DNA from: Thalassospira lucentensis
GTDB taxonomy: Bacteria > Pseudomonadota > Alphaproteobacteria > Rhodospirillales > Thalassospiraceae
Length of the DNA: 64,000 bases
Direction of reading: 5' to 3'
NCBI RefSeq assembly: GCF_001613805.1
Contig: NZ_LPVY01000011.1
Location: forward strand, 147,684-211,683
The position numbers were made by a program, and so were the translations under genes. The notes under the pieces are model-generated. The model was not told where the DNA came from. It searched no databases and saw nothing but the letters and a program-made list of their open reading frames with translations. Positions 9,212-19,294 of this stretch are shown in pieces. The stretch's first letter is position 1. Each line of letters begins with the position of its first letter.

Positions 9212-10684
9212 ATGAGCCAGGGGAGCATGGCACAGACAGCATCAACGCCAGTTGCTGTTGATTATAATATGGACGTTGTGCGCTGGGGCGCACTGGCGAC
9301 TGTATTTTGGGGCGTCGTCGGATTTCTGGCGGGCGATTTAATTGCCTGGCAGCTCGCGTTTCCGGCGCTTAACTTTGATAACGAATTCCTGAACTTCGGA
9401 CGTCTGCGCCCGCTGCATACATCGGCAGTGATTTTTGCCTTTGGCGGCAACGCCCTTCTGGCGACGTCATTCTATGTGGTGCAACGAACCTGCCGCACGT
9501 CACTTTATGGTGGCAAGGCGCTTCCGTCGTTTGTTTTCTGGGGCTACCAACTGTTCATCGTGATGGCCGCAATCGGCTATGTCACGGGGGTTACCCAGGG
9601 CCGTGAATATGCTGAACCGGAATGGTTCGTCGATATCTGGCTGACCGTGGTCTGGGTTGCGTATCTTGCCGTTTTCGTCGGTACGCTGCTTAAACGTACG
9701 GAACCGCATATCTATGTGGCGAACTGGTTCTATCTGGCCTTCATTGTCACGATTGCGATGCTGCATCTGGGCAACAACCTGGCGATACCGGTTTCGTTCA
9801 CGGGTGCCAAATCCTACTCGATGTTCTCGGGTGTTCAGGATGCGCTGACGCAGTGGTGGTATGGCCACAACGCGGTGGGCTTCTTCCTGACGGCAGGCTT
9901 CCTCGGCATGATGTATTATTTCATTCCGAAGCGTGCTGAACGTCCGGTCTATTCCTATCGCCTGTCGATCATCCACTTCTGGGCGCTGATCTTCCTTTAC
10001 ATCTGGGCTGGTCCGCACCACCTGCACTATACCGCACTTCCGGATTGGGCGCAGACCCTTGGCATGACTTTCTCGATCATGCTGTGGATGCCGTCCTGGG
10101 GTGGGATGATCAACGGCCTGATGACGCTTTCGGGTGCATGGGACAAACTGCGCACCGACCCGGTCCTGCGTTTCATGGTGGCGGCTGTCGGTTTCTATGG
10201 CATGTCGACCTTCGAAGGTCCGGTCATGTCGATCAAGGCAGTCAACGGCCTGTCGCACTATACCGACTGGACCATTGGTCACGTTCATTCCGGCGCACTT
10301 GGCTGGGTGGCATTCGTGTCGTTTGGCGCGATCTATCACCTGATCCCGGTCCTGTGGCACCGTGAACGCCTGTATTCAATGCGTCTGGTTGCCCATCACT
10401 TCTGGCTCGGCACCATCGGTATCGTTCTTTACATCACGTCGATGTGGGTATCGGGGATCATGCAGGGTCTGATGTGGCGTGCCTATGACGATCTGGGCTT
10501 CCTGCAGTATTCCTTCATCGAAACCGTTGAAGCCATGCACCCCTACTACATCATTCGTGCAACGGGCGGTCTGCTGTTCGTGCTGGGGTCGCTGATCATG
10601 GTCTGGAACGTCTACAAGACGATCAGGGGTGATCTGCGTCGCGAAGCACCGATCGGCACACCTGCCACCGTGGCCGCCGAATAA
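9212..10684 (+). CDS. ccoN: cbb3-type cytochrome c oxidase subunit I (CcoN/FixN)
   Basis: The catalytic subunit of the high-affinity cbb3 haem-copper oxidase, about 490 residues with about 12 membrane helices, carrying haem b and the haem b3-CuB site. Visible markers are [18 protein letters not shown] with a haem-ligand His, [36 protein letters not shown] and [13 protein letters not shown]. The start ATG at 9212 follows GGGAG and gives [10 protein letters not shown], in line with family length; longer in-frame starts run into the promoter. First gene of ccoNOQP, predicted to be expressed under low oxygen through the upstream FNR box. Confidence 0.96.
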   Translation: MSQGSMAQTASTPVAVDYNMDVVRWGALATVFWGVVGFLAGDLIAWQLAFPALNFDNEFLNFGRLRPLHTSAVIFAFGGNALLATSFYVVQRTCRTSLYGGKALPSFVFWGYQLFIVMAAIGYVTGVTQGREYAEPEWFVDIWLTVVWVAYLAVFVGTLLKRTEPHIYVANWFYLAFIVTIAMLHLGNNLAIPVSFTGAKSYSMFSGVQDALTQWWYGHNAVGFFLTAGFLGMMYYFIPKRAERPVYSYRLSIIHFWALIFLYIWAGPHHLHYTALPDWAQTLGMTFSIMLWMPSWGGMINGLMTLSGAWDKLRTDPVLRFMVAAVGFYGMSTFEGPVMSIKAVNGLSHYTDWTIGHVHSGALGWVAFVSFGAIYHLIPVLWHRERLYSMRLVAHHFWLGTIGIVLYITSMWVSGIMQGLMWRAYDDLGFLQYSFIETVEAMHPYYIIRATGGLLFVLGSLIMVWNVYKTIRGDLRREAPIGTPATVAAE

Positions 10685-10697
10685 GGGGGATGGGAAA

Positions 10698-11426
10698 ATG
10701 CTTCTGAAAAAACACCATATTGTTGAAAAGAACGTCTTTGTTCTCGTCCTCGGGATCTTCCTGACCATCATCATCGGTGGTATTGTTGAAATCGTGCCCT
10801 TGTTCACGATGGAACAGACCATCGAGAAGGTAGAAGGAGTACGTCCCTATTCACCGCTCGAACAGGCGGGACGTAACATCTATCTCCGCGAAGGCTGCTA
10901 TAACTGCCATTCTCAGCAGATTCGCCCGTTCCGTGACGAAGTCGAACGTTATGGCCATTACAGCCTTGCCGCGGAATCGATGTACGACCATCCGTTCCAG
11001 TGGGGATCGAAACGTACCGGCCCGGATCTTGCCCGTGTTGGTGGCAAATATTCCAACGACTGGCATGTTGCCCACCTGATTGATCCGCGCGCGGTCGTGC
11101 CGGAATCGATCATGCCGGGCTACCCGTTCCTGGCGGAACGCGAATTGAAGTTCGATGACGCCCAGGCACACCTTGAAACGCTGAAAATGGTCGGTGTTCC
11201 TTACACCGACGAGCAGATCGAGAATGCCAAGGCTGACCTGTATCTGCAGGCAATGGCGGACGAGGATTACGAAGAACTCCTTGCACGCTATCCGAATGCG
11301 GCAACCGGTGACTTTGATGGCAATCCGGCAAAACTGACCGAAATGGATGCGCTTGTCGCGTATCTGCAGGTCTTGGGCCGGATGGTTGATTTCACCAGTT
11401 ACAACCCGCAGCTGAACCTGCGCTAA
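10698..11426 (+). CDS. ccoO: cbb3-type cytochrome c oxidase subunit II (CcoO/FixO)
   Basis: A 242-residue membrane-anchored monohaem c-type cytochrome that passes electrons to CcoN. The N-terminal helix ([23 protein letters not shown]) is followed by the haem site [12 protein letters not shown] and the distal Met region ([17 protein letters not shown]). The ATG at 10698 gives [14 protein letters not shown], the usual CcoO N-terminus. It lies 13 bases after ccoN. Confidence 0.96.
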   Translation: MLLKKHHIVEKNVFVLVLGIFLTIIIGGIVEIVPLFTMEQTIEKVEGVRPYSPLEQAGRNIYLREGCYNCHSQQIRPFRDEVERYGHYSLAAESMYDHPFQWGSKRTGPDLARVGGKYSNDWHVAHLIDPRAVVPESIMPGYPFLAERELKFDDAQAHLETLKMVGVPYTDEQIENAKADLYLQAMADEDYEELLARYPNAATGDFDGNPAKLTEMDALVAYLQVLGRMVDFTSYNPQLNLR

Positions 11427-11442
11427 GGCGAAGGGGAACGTC

Positions 11443-11604
11443 ATGGAATTCTTTACGCAACTCGCTGACTTTTTCCGCCCCTTGTGGGGTCTGTGGCTGA
11501 TGCTGCTTTTCGGATCGATCATTGCGTGGGTCATGTGGCCCAGCAAGAAACGCCGCGAAGATATGGATGCGCATGCCCGGATTCCGCTTCGGGATCAGGA
11601 TTAG
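11443..11604 (+). CDS. ccoQ: cbb3-type oxidase small subunit CcoQ
   Basis: A 53-residue single-pass protein (MEFFTQLADFFRPLWGLWLM at the start, then LLFGSIIAWVMWPSKKRR). CcoQ stabilises the interaction of CcoP with the CcoNO core. Its position between ccoO and ccoP, one hydrophobic segment followed by PSKK/R-rich sequence, and the GGGG ribosome-binding site upstream identify it. Confidence 0.9.
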   Translation: MEFFTQLADFFRPLWGLWLMLLFGSIIAWVMWPSKKRREDMDAHARIPLRDQD

Positions 11605-11619
11605 GGGGAGAACCGAGCT

Positions 11620-12492
11620 ATGTCGACACATGTCGAAAAAGACCAGGTTTCTGGCCACGAAACCACCGGTCATGAATGGGATGGCATCAAGGAGCTGAAC
11701 ACACCGCTGCCTTCCTGGTGGGTGTATGTCTTCTGGGCCACAATCATCTGGTCGGTCGGCTATTGGGTGGTTTATCCGTCCTGGCCAACCGCAACAAGCT
11801 ACCTCACCGGTATGTTTGAAACCACCAACCGTACACAGCTGCACGAAACCATGGCCAATGTTGCCGCCGAACGCGCCCCCTATATGGAGCGTCTGGCAGC
11901 ACTGGATCTTGATGAAATCGTCAATGACAGCGAATTGCTGAATTTCTCGATGGCAGGCGGCAAGGCGGTATTTGCCGAGAACTGCGCACCGTGTCACGGC
12001 ACGGGCGGTTCGGGCAATCCGGGCTTCCCATCCTTGCAGGATGATGACTGGCTGTGGGGTGGTTCGCTTGAAACCATCAATGAAACGCTGCATGTCGGTG
12101 TCCGCTGGGATGCAAATGAAGACACCCGTTTCAACGATATGCCCGCCTTTGGTCGTGACGAGATACTTGAACGCGAAGACATCAATGATGTCGTTCAGTA
12201 TGTCCTGGCCTTTACCGGTCGCGAGACCGACAAGGCATCGGCCAATCGCGGAGCCGAAGTGTTCGCCGATAACTGCGCTTCCTGCCACGGCGAAGACGCC
12301 AAGGGTGTTCAGGAACTGGGCGCGCCCAACCTGACCGATGCAATCTGGCTGTATGGCGGCGATGCTGCCAACATCACCGAAACCGTAAACAATTCACGCG
12401 GTGGCGTGATGCCGGCTTGGGGTGGTCGTCTTGACGAAGAAACCATCAAAATGCTGACGGTTTACGTCCACTCGCTTGGTGGCGGTCAGTAA
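11620..12492 (+). CDS. ccoP: cbb3-type cytochrome c oxidase subunit III (CcoP/FixP), dihaem
   Basis: A 290-residue dihaem cytochrome c. The N-terminal motif HEWDGIKELNTPLPSWWVY and membrane helix (about residues 33-52) are the FixP_N domain. Two haem c sites follow: CAPCH at 122-126 and CASCH at 219-223, each with a downstream Met ligand (DMPAFG and VMPAWGG). It accepts electrons from soluble cytochromes and passes them to CcoO. Last gene of the structural operon; a hairpin terminator begins 17 bases later. Confidence 0.96.
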   Translation: MSTHVEKDQVSGHETTGHEWDGIKELNTPLPSWWVYVFWATIIWSVGYWVVYPSWPTATSYLTGMFETTNRTQLHETMANVAAERAPYMERLAALDLDEIVNDSELLNFSMAGGKAVFAENCAPCHGTGGSGNPGFPSLQDDDWLWGGSLETINETLHVGVRWDANEDTRFNDMPAFGRDEILEREDINDVVQYVLAFTGRETDKASANRGAEVFADNCASCHGEDAKGVQELGAPNLTDAIWLYGGDAANITETVNNSRGGVMPAWGGRLDEETIKMLTVYVHSLGGGQ

Positions 12493-12508
12493 CCTTTAAA
12501 ATCTTCTG

Positions 12509-12580
12509 CCCGCCGCACCTTTCTGCACTGTGATCTGATCAAAAATTGATTTGTATCATGGTGGGGTGCGGCGGGTTTTT
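12509..12580 (+). terminator. Terminator-like hairpin after ccoP with an FNR box in its loop
   Basis: CCCGCCGCACC (12509-12519) and GGTGCGGCGGG (12565-12575) form a perfect 11-bp stem followed by TTTTT. The 45-base loop is unusually long and contains the FNR box for the next operon at 12546-12559. Confidence 0.65.
12546..12559 (+). promoter_or_regulatory. FNR/FixK-type box of the ccoGHIS promoter
   Basis: TTGATTTGTATCAT differs from the TTGAT-N4-ATCAA consensus at one base. The centre (12552.5) predicts a start near 12594, and TATGTT at 12583-12588 is placed as a -10. This leaves a leader of about 100 bases before ccoG. Confidence 0.8.
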
Positions 12581-12696
12581 CGTATGTTGGCACTGCAATT
12601 TGAATAATCCTAATCCGGCTTGGCATGCCGCATGCCAATGTCGCGTGATGTGCCGGTGACTGGTGGCCCAAAACCACAAGAGAGCAGTTATCGGCG

Positions 12697-14220
12697 ATGC
12701 GGCACAACAGTCAGGTAGCGACAATGGCCATGCCCCATTTGCAACAGCCCGATCCCGCACATCCCGTCCCGCAAAATGACACGCTGCCGGAAGATGATCG
12801 TGACCAGCCCTTATATAAAACCCGCGACAAGGTCTATCCGAAACGGGTGTCGGGGTATTTCCGTAACCTGAAATGGTTCGCCCTGATTACCCTGCTTGCG
12901 ATTTACTGGATCGTGCCTTGGCTGCGCTGGGATCGTGGCGCATCGGCGCCGGATCAGGCGGTTCTGATCGATATGGATATGGGACGCGCCTATTTCTTCT
13001 TTATCGAAATCTGGCCGCAGGAAGTCTATTACATCACCGGCCTTCTGATCCTGGCGGCAATCGGTCTTTTTCTGGCGACATCCCTGTTTGGTCGCATCTG
13101 GTGCGGTTATGGCTGCCCGCAAACGGTGTGGACCGATCTTTTCATGCTTGTCGAACGCCATATTCAGGGGGACCGCAATGCCCGCATGCGTCTGGACAAA
13201 TCGCCCTGGACATTCGAAAAAATCTGGAAAATTGGCGCAACCCATCTTTCATGGCTGGTGATTGCCGCCGCAACCGGTGGTGCCTTCGTGCTGTATTTCA
13301 ACGATGCCCCCACGGTAATGGTTGATATCTTTACCGGCGAAGCGTCACTGGGCGTTTATGTCACCATCGCGTTCCTGACTTTTTCGACCTATCTGCTGGC
13401 TGGGTGGGCGCGCGAACAGGTTTGCACCTATATGTGCCCGTGGCCGCGTTTCCAGTCGGCGATGCTTGATGACGAGTCGATGATCGTCACCTATGAAGGC
13501 TGGCGCGGCGAACCGCGTGGTCCGATCAAGCGTAAAAACCTTGTCCGCGGCGAAGTCCCGGAAGTCGGTCACTGCATTGATTGCTATGCCTGCTTTAACG
13601 TGTGCCCAACGGGGATCGATATCCGTGACGGATTGCAGATGGAATGTATCGGCTGTGGCCTGTGCATTGATGCCTGCAACGAGATGATGGACAAAGTCGG
13701 CTTCCCGCGCGATCTGGTGCGGTTCGATTCCGTGCAAAACAGCCAGCTTCGTGCCCATGGCAAGGCAACCAAAATCCGCATCGTCCGCCCGCGCACGATT
13801 TTCTATTCGGTCATTCTCGTGCTTGTTGCCTCGGTAATGGCTTTTGGGCTTCTGAACCGCACAACGCTTGAGGTCAACGTCCTGCGTGACCGTAACCCGA
13901 TCTTTGTCACGTTGTCAGATGGCGACGTCAGAAACGGCTATACGCTGAAAGTCCTGAACAAGGAACAGGCTGAGAAAACCTATATCCTTCAGATCGAAGG
14001 CCTTGATGCCAGCGATTTTCAGGTGATCGGTCTGACACCGAACCAGGACGGCACATTCAGTCTGGATGTCGCACCTGATCGTGTCGGCAGTTTCCGCGTC
14101 TTTGTTGCGGCAAATCCGGAAACATTAAGCAGTGAATCAACACCCTTCGAGTTCAGCGTGACAGATCCGGAGGATAATGTTCGCGAAACTTATGATACGG
14201 TATTTGCCGGTCCGAAATAA
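12697..14220 (+). CDS. ccoG: Cytochrome c oxidase accessory protein CcoG (RdxA/FixG)
   Basis: A 507-residue membrane-bound polyferredoxin needed for cbb3 oxidase biogenesis, where it is thought to reduce copper. Membrane helices occur at about residues 55-75, 95-115 and 185-235, one near 365-385, and a C-terminal Ig-like FixG_C domain follows. The [4Fe-4S] sites are CIDCYACFNVCPTG and CIGCGLCIDACNEMMDKVG; NapH-type GRIWCGYGCPQTVW and CTYMCPWPRFQS are also present. In-frame ATGs at 12724 and 12730 are alternative starts with no clear difference in ribosome-binding site. Confidence 0.95.
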   Translation: MRHNSQVATMAMPHLQQPDPAHPVPQNDTLPEDDRDQPLYKTRDKVYPKRVSGYFRNLKWFALITLLAIYWIVPWLRWDRGASAPDQAVLIDMDMGRAYFFFIEIWPQEVYYITGLLILAAIGLFLATSLFGRIWCGYGCPQTVWTDLFMLVERHIQGDRNARMRLDKSPWTFEKIWKIGATHLSWLVIAAATGGAFVLYFNDAPTVMVDIFTGEASLGVYVTIAFLTFSTYLLAGWAREQVCTYMCPWPRFQSAMLDDESMIVTYEGWRGEPRGPIKRKNLVRGEVPEVGHCIDCYACFNVCPTGIDIRDGLQMECIGCGLCIDACNEMMDKVGFPRDLVRFDSVQNSQLRAHGKATKIRIVRPRTIFYSVILVLVASVMAFGLLNRTTLEVNVLRDRNPIFVTLSDGDVRNGYTLKVLNKEQAEKTYILQIEGLDASDFQVIGLTPNQDGTFSLDVAPDRVGSFRVFVAANPETLSSESTPFEFSVTDPEDNVRETYDTVFAGPK

Positions 14221-14279
14221 CCGGACCGGCCTGATGATCCGGCCGCCGATCACGTGCCACCGGGCAGGAGATAAAGATT

Positions 14280-14798
14280 ATGACGATCCAGACCACAACA
14301 TCACAGGCTTCTGGCACCGGCCCGCGCAAATCGGATCGTCTGATCCCGTGGTATTTCGTCGGTGGTTTCGCGATCATGCTGATTGCCAATATCTCGCTGA
14401 TCACGTTTTCAATGACCAGCTGGAATGGCCTTGTCACCAAACACGCCTTTGAAGAAGGCAATAATTACAATGCCGCAATGTCAGGCGCGCAACGCCAGGC
14501 AGAACTGGGATGGCGCAGCAAACTGTCCGTTGATGGCCTGATCAATCAGTCCGCGACGGTTACTGTCCTGTTCCGGGATCGTGATTTCCAACCGATCAGC
14601 GGTGCAGAAATGGAAATCGTTCTGCGCCGTTCGGATCGTGATGACCTTGACCAGACTGTCCGGCTGGCCGAAATCGCCCCGGGGGAATATCGTGCCAGTG
14701 CCGCCTTCCCGGTTTATGGACGCTGGGAAATCCGGACCGTTGCACGCGCTCTTGGTGATGATTACCAAACCGTCGAGACCGTTCTTGTAAAACCATGA
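14280..14798 (+). CDS. ccoH: FixH family protein (CcoH)
   Basis: A 172-residue single-pass membrane protein: polar N-terminus, helix at about residues 22-44 (LIPWYFVGGFAIMLIANISL), then a periplasmic beta-rich FixH domain beginning near YNAAMSGAQRQAELGW, a strong family signature. It is an assembly and copper-maturation partner of the cbb3 oxidase. It overlaps ccoI by four bases (ATGA), indicating translational coupling. Confidence 0.93.
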   Translation: MTIQTTTSQASGTGPRKSDRLIPWYFVGGFAIMLIANISLITFSMTSWNGLVTKHAFEEGNNYNAAMSGAQRQAELGWRSKLSVDGLINQSATVTVLFRDRDFQPISGAEMEIVLRRSDRDDLDQTVRLAEIAPGEYRASAAFPVYGRWEIRTVARALGDDYQTVETVLVKP

Positions 14799-17227
14799 CA
14801 ACCCCGAACACCTGTCACCATTGTGGAGATCCGGTGACATCCATGTCACCGGCGGGACCCGATTTCTGCTGTCGGGGCTGTGCAGGTGCGTTCGCGCTTC
14901 TGGGTGATCTTGGGCTGAAATCTTATTACAGCCGTCGAAGCATTGATCCAAAAACCAGACCTTTGCGCCCCGATACGGATGAAATCGCAGCGATTAATTT
15001 CACCGACCTTGCCAGTACCGACGACAAAGGCATTCATCATCTGAACCTGATGGTAGACGGCATTCATTGTGCTGCCTGTGTCTGGCTGATCGAAACCCTT
15101 TTGCAAAAAAATCCGTCCGTCCTGCATGCGCGCGTCAACATGACCACCCGCCGCCTAAGGATGGCATGGAACGGCGACATTGCCGATGTCGATGAGCTGG
15201 TTAAACCGGTTCTGCAAATGGGATACCGGCTGATTCCGTTTGATCCCGCAGCGCTCGAACAGGCGACCCAGGCCCGCAACAGCGAATTGCTCCGCTGTCT
15301 GGCAGTTGCCGGATTTGCCGCAGGCAATGTCATGCTGCTTTCGGTGTCCGTCTGGGCTGGGTATTTTCAGGGCATGGGCGGGGCAACCCGCGATCTTTTC
15401 CATTGGATATCGGCCCTGATTGCCCTTCCGGCGGCGGCCTATGCCGGTATCCCGTTTTATCGATCCGCATGGGGCGCAATGCGCAATCGCCGGGTCAATA
15501 TGGATGTCCCGATCAGCCTCGGCGTTATTCTTGCCCTTGGCATGAGCTTGGCCGAAACCATGCGGGGCGGCCCTCATGCCTATTTTGATTCGGCGATAAC
15601 ACTTCTGTTCTTCCTGCTGGTCGGTCGTTATCTTGACAACCGTGCTCGCGGTCAGGCCCGATCGGCGGCCGAACATCTGCTGTCGCTAAATGCCCGGTCG
15701 GTCACGGTCCTGGATGACGATGGCACCCGCCGACTGATTGCGCCGGACAAGGCAAAGCCGGGCATGATTGTTATGGTGGCCGCAGGTGAACGGATCGGCA
15801 TTGATGGTGAAATCCTCGACGGGCAGTCGGATATCGACACCAGCCTGATCACGGGTGAAAGCATCCCCGGCATTGCCAAACCGGGCGCGACCGTTTTTGC
15901 CGGAACAACCAATATTTCAGCCCCCTTGCGCATACGTGTTACCGCAACCGGTCAAACCACGCTTTTGGCGGAAATTGTCCGGTTGATGGAAAATGCCGAA
16001 CAGGGACGTGCCAAATATGTGGCCCTTGCCGACAGGGTGGCAAAATCCTATGCCCCCGTGGTCCATATTCTTTCAGGCACGACATTTCTGGGTTGGTGGC
16101 TGATTGGCGGGATTGGCTGGCAGGATGCCCTGATGAATGCGATTGCCGTTCTGATCATCACTTGCCCCTGCGCGCTGGCGCTCGCTGTGCCGGTCGTTCA
16201 GGTGATTGCAACCGGGCGGCTGTTGCGTGCAGGGATTCTTGTCAAATCGGCCACCGCACTGGAAAGACTGACCAGCATTCGCGGTGTCATTTTTGATAAA
16301 ACCGGTACATTAACCACCGGCAAGCCCGAATTAATAAGCAATACCGAAAATGAAGGGTCGCTTGAACTTGCGGCTTCCATCGCCGCCAATAGCACCCATC
16401 CACTATCCCGTGCCCTGGTTCGGGCCGCCGGAAATGTAACACCAATCGCCAACGTCTCCGAACATCCAGGGCAGGGATTGTCTGCGGAATTGCCCGGTGG
16501 CGTGGTTCGGCTGGGAAGCCGTGCATTTTGCGGCATTGCTGAAAATGCTGACCTTTCCAGCCACGTTGCGGGCCCCGAAATATGGTTACAGGAACCGGGA
16601 CGGGCAGCCGTCCGATTTGTTTTCCGCGATGCCCCGCGCCATGATGCCGAACAGGTTATCGAAACGCTGTCTGCACGCGGATTTGATATCGCCCTTATGT
16701 CGGGGGATCGGCCGGTGACGGTATCGCAGCTTGCCGAAACGCTTGGCATCCGCGACTGGAAGGCACAACTATCTCCGGCGGACAAGGCAAACGAAATCGC
16801 CCGCCGCGCAGAAGACGGAAAATGCGACCTTATGGTCGGTGACGGCATTAATGATGCGCCGGCACTTGCCGCGGCCCACGCATCCATGTCACCAGCCAGT
16901 GCCGCCGAAATCAGCCAGAACGTCGCCAACATCGTGTTTCAGGGGGATCGTCTTTCAGCCGTGATAGAGGCCATCGATGTTGCAAAAAAATCCGACCGGC
17001 TTGTGCGGCAGAATTTCATGCTTTCGTTTGGCTATAACATGATTACGATTCCATTGGCGGTTTCGGGTATGGTCACCCCACTGGTGGCCGCCATTGCGAT
17101 GTCTTCATCATCTTTGATTGTAATTGCCAACGCATTGCGCCTGCGATCAGGAAGTGACAAACCGGCAATCGAAGATCGCGCACCCCTCGCCGTACGTGCC
17201 CAAGAGGCAGGAGCTCCGTCAGTATGA
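14795..17227 (+). CDS. ccoI: Cu+-exporting P-type ATPase CcoI (FixI)
   Basis: An 810-residue P1B-type ATPase that supplies copper for the cbb3 active site. The N-terminal Cys-rich segment (CHHC 7-10, CCRGC 25-29) precedes one HMA domain with GIHCAACVW (Cys92, Cys95). The actuator motif TGES is at 353-356, the membrane metal site CPC at 457-459, the phosphorylation site DKTGT starts at Asp501, and the hinge motif is GDGINDAPAL. It overlaps ccoH and ccoS by ATGA at both ends. The CPC motif and FixI-type N-terminal domain separate it from the housekeeping CopA. Confidence 0.96.
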   Translation: MTTPNTCHHCGDPVTSMSPAGPDFCCRGCAGAFALLGDLGLKSYYSRRSIDPKTRPLRPDTDEIAAINFTDLASTDDKGIHHLNLMVDGIHCAACVWLIETLLQKNPSVLHARVNMTTRRLRMAWNGDIADVDELVKPVLQMGYRLIPFDPAALEQATQARNSELLRCLAVAGFAAGNVMLLSVSVWAGYFQGMGGATRDLFHWISALIALPAAAYAGIPFYRSAWGAMRNRRVNMDVPISLGVILALGMSLAETMRGGPHAYFDSAITLLFFLLVGRYLDNRARGQARSAAEHLLSLNARSVTVLDDDGTRRLIAPDKAKPGMIVMVAAGERIGIDGEILDGQSDIDTSLITGESIPGIAKPGATVFAGTTNISAPLRIRVTATGQTTLLAEIVRLMENAEQGRAKYVALADRVAKSYAPVVHILSGTTFLGWWLIGGIGWQDALMNAIAVLIITCPCALALAVPVVQVIATGRLLRAGILVKSATALERLTSIRGVIFDKTGTLTTGKPELISNTENEGSLELAASIAANSTHPLSRALVRAAGNVTPIANVSEHPGQGLSAELPGGVVRLGSRAFCGIAENADLSSHVAGPEIWLQEPGRAAVRFVFRDAPRHDAEQVIETLSARGFDIALMSGDRPVTVSQLAETLGIRDWKAQLSPADKANEIARRAEDGKCDLMVGDGINDAPALAAAHASMSPASAAEISQNVANIVFQGDRLSAVIEAIDVAKKSDRLVRQNFMLSFGYNMITIPLAVSGMVTPLVAAIAMSSSSLIVIANALRLRSGSDKPAIEDRAPLAVRAQEAGAPSV

Positions 17228-17400
17228 GCAACCTATTACTTCTGATACCAATCGCCCTGTTTCTGGGACTTCTCGGGCTGGCGGCATTTCTGTGGTCGCT
17301 TAAATCCGGGCAGTTCGATGATATGGAAGGGGCCGCCAATCGCATCCTTTTTGATGACGACGATCAGGAACCGCAGGACAGCCATACGAAAAACAACTGA
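17224..17400 (+). CDS. ccoS: cbb3-type cytochrome oxidase assembly protein CcoS
   Basis: A 58-residue protein with an N-terminal membrane helix (LLLLIPIALFLGLLGLAAFL) followed by WSLKSGQFDDMEGAANRIL, the hallmark of CcoS, and an acidic tail. CcoS is required for cofactor insertion into CcoN. The ATG overlaps the ccoI stop (ATGA). Last gene of ccoGHIS. Confidence 0.93.
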   Translation: MSNLLLLIPIALFLGLLGLAAFLWSLKSGQFDDMEGAANRILFDDDDQEPQDSHTKNN

Positions 17401-17492
17401 ATGAAACGTTAGTATCGCTTGAACTGCCCCTATCTGATCGAATAGATTAATTCCAATTCAACACCTTAATAAATGTAGCTCCGGAGTTTGCC

Positions 17493-18191
17493 ATGTCTGT
17501 GCGTTCCCAGCTTTGTGAGGCCTGCGGAATCAAGGACTTGACCTTCTGCTCTTCTTTGCAGGGTACGGAGCATGACCGTCTGCGCCAGATGCTGACTCAT
17601 GTTCAGTTTGATCCGCACAGCACGATTTTCCATGAAGCCGAAGATGCCGATTACGTTTTCAACGTCACATCGGGTTCGGTAAAGCTTTACAAACTTCTGG
17701 GTGATGGCCGCCGACAGATCACCGGTTTCCTTTTCCCCGGTGATTTTCTTGGTCTGGCGCTGAACACCACATACAGCTACACCGCCGAAGCAATCGAGCC
17801 GGTAACCGCCTGCCGCTTCCCGCGTGAGAAGCTTGAAAAGCTGTTTGACGAATTCCCGCGTCTTGAAAAACGCATGCTGGGCATGGCGGTTGACGAACTG
17901 GCCGCCGCACAGGACCAGATGCTGCTGCTCGGTCGCAAGACCGCCAAGGAAAAAGTCGCATCCTTCCTTCTGATGCTGGCCCGCCGTCAGGAACATCGCG
18001 GCGAGGAAAGTGACACGATCCAGGTCCCGATGAGCCGTTCCGACATCGCCGATTATCTTGGCCTGACCATTGAAACGGTGTCACGAACCCTGACGCAGTT
18101 GCGCAAGGAAGCGACGATTACGCTAAGGGATAACCGTCATATCGAAGCGGTCGGCATTGATATGCTCGAAGACCTTGCCGAAGGTTTGTGA
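17493..18191 (+). CDS. fnr: Fnr/FnrN-type oxygen-responsive transcription regulator
   Basis: A 232-residue Crp/Fnr family regulator. Cysteines at 8, 11 and 19 (CX2CX7C) plus Cys107 supply the four ligands of an oxygen-labile [4Fe-4S] cluster, as in rhizobial FnrN and Rhodobacter FnrL; FixK-type proteins lack the N-terminal set. A cyclic-nucleotide-like beta barrel spans about 25-115, a dimer helix 125-165, and the winged HTH 180-212 carries ETVSR (194-198), which reads TTGAT half-sites. It lies just downstream of the two cco operons whose promoters carry those sites. I see no FNR box in its own 92-base upstream gap. Confidence 0.92.
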   Translation: MSVRSQLCEACGIKDLTFCSSLQGTEHDRLRQMLTHVQFDPHSTIFHEAEDADYVFNVTSGSVKLYKLLGDGRRQITGFLFPGDFLGLALNTTYSYTAEAIEPVTACRFPREKLEKLFDEFPRLEKRMLGMAVDELAAAQDQMLLLGRKTAKEKVASFLLMLARRQEHRGEESDTIQVPMSRSDIADYLGLTIETVSRTLTQLRKEATITLRDNRHIEAVGIDMLEDLAEGL

Positions 18192-18405
18192 TTGCGTTGT
18201 GCAAATGCACAACAAATCGCGAAATGGACTGAATATCCTGCAACTGCAATAACGGGAACCTGTCCTGTTAAAGGCTATTCGACCAAAAGCCTGTTTCGCG
18301 ATTGCGAAAAAACAGTTCCCGCAAATGGTCATCATATTGTAAACATGACGGCACGCCTGACACAGATCGGGCAGCCAAATCCGGTTATACCGGGGGAGAA
18401 ACGTC

Positions 18406-19254
18406 ATGAGTGCCACCACAAGAAAACAGGGCCGCATCACGGTTCCTGAAATTCGTGCCCGCAAGGGTGCAGAACCGGTTGTCTGCCTTACGGCCTATAC
18501 CACGCCGATGGCACAACGCCTGGATGAACACTGCGACCTTCTTCTGGTCGGTGATTCATTGGGCATGGTTGTTTACGGCATGGAAAGCACCCTTGCCGTC
18601 ACCGTCGACATGATGATCAACCACGGCAAGGCTGTCATGCGCGGCAGCTCGAACGCCTGTGTGATCGTTGATCTGCCATTCGGAAGCTATCAGGAATCCA
18701 AGAAACAGGCGTTCCGCACCGCATCACGCATTCTGGCCGAAACCGGTTGCGCAGGTGTGAAACTTGAAGGTGGCGCCGAGCTGGCCGACACCATCGCGTT
18801 TCTGAGCCAGCGCGGTATTCCCGTCATGGCCCATATCGGCCTGATGCCCCAGCAGGTCAACACCATGGGCGGCTTCAAAAGTCAGGGCCGTGGTGACGAC
18901 GCTGCTGCCAAGGTGCTTGCCGATGCAAAAGCCGTTGCCCAAGCCGGTGCATTTTCGGTTGTTGTCGAAGGCACTGTCGAAGCCGTGGCACGACGCATCA
19001 CCACGGAAATCGATATTCCAACCATCGGCATTGGCGCATCTGTCGCCTGCGACGGACAGGTATTGGTGACCGAAGATATCCTCGGAATGTTTTCCGATTT
19101 CACCCCGAAATTTGTCAAACGCTATGCCAATCTCGGCGATCAGATTTCCAAGGCGGTTGAAAGCTACGCCACCGAAGTCCGGACACGTCAGTTTCCGACC
19201 GATGATCATTGCTTTGGCGTAACCAAACCCGGCAAATTGCGCGCTGTAAAATAG
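18406..19254 (+). CDS. panB: 3-methyl-2-oxobutanoate hydroxymethyltransferase
   Basis: A 282-residue TIM-barrel enzyme that makes ketopantoate from alpha-ketoisovalerate and methylene-tetrahydrofolate in pantothenate synthesis. Marker segments are [25 protein letters not shown], the Mg-binding Asp residues in [16 protein letters not shown] and [13 protein letters not shown], and IGIGAS. An ATG after GGGGGAGAAACGTC fixes the start. panC follows 40 bases downstream. Confidence 0.96.
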   Translation: MSATTRKQGRITVPEIRARKGAEPVVCLTAYTTPMAQRLDEHCDLLLVGDSLGMVVYGMESTLAVTVDMMINHGKAVMRGSSNACVIVDLPFGSYQESKKQAFRTASRILAETGCAGVKLEGGAELADTIAFLSQRGIPVMAHIGLMPQQVNTMGGFKSQGRGDDAAAKVLADAKAVAQAGAFSVVVEGTVEAVARRITTEIDIPTIGIGASVACDGQVLVTEDILGMFSDFTPKFVKRYANLGDQISKAVESYATEVRTRQFPTDDHCFGVTKPGKLRAVK

Positions 19255-19294
19255 CAGCACCGCATACGCCCAACAGACGATCGACAACACGACA

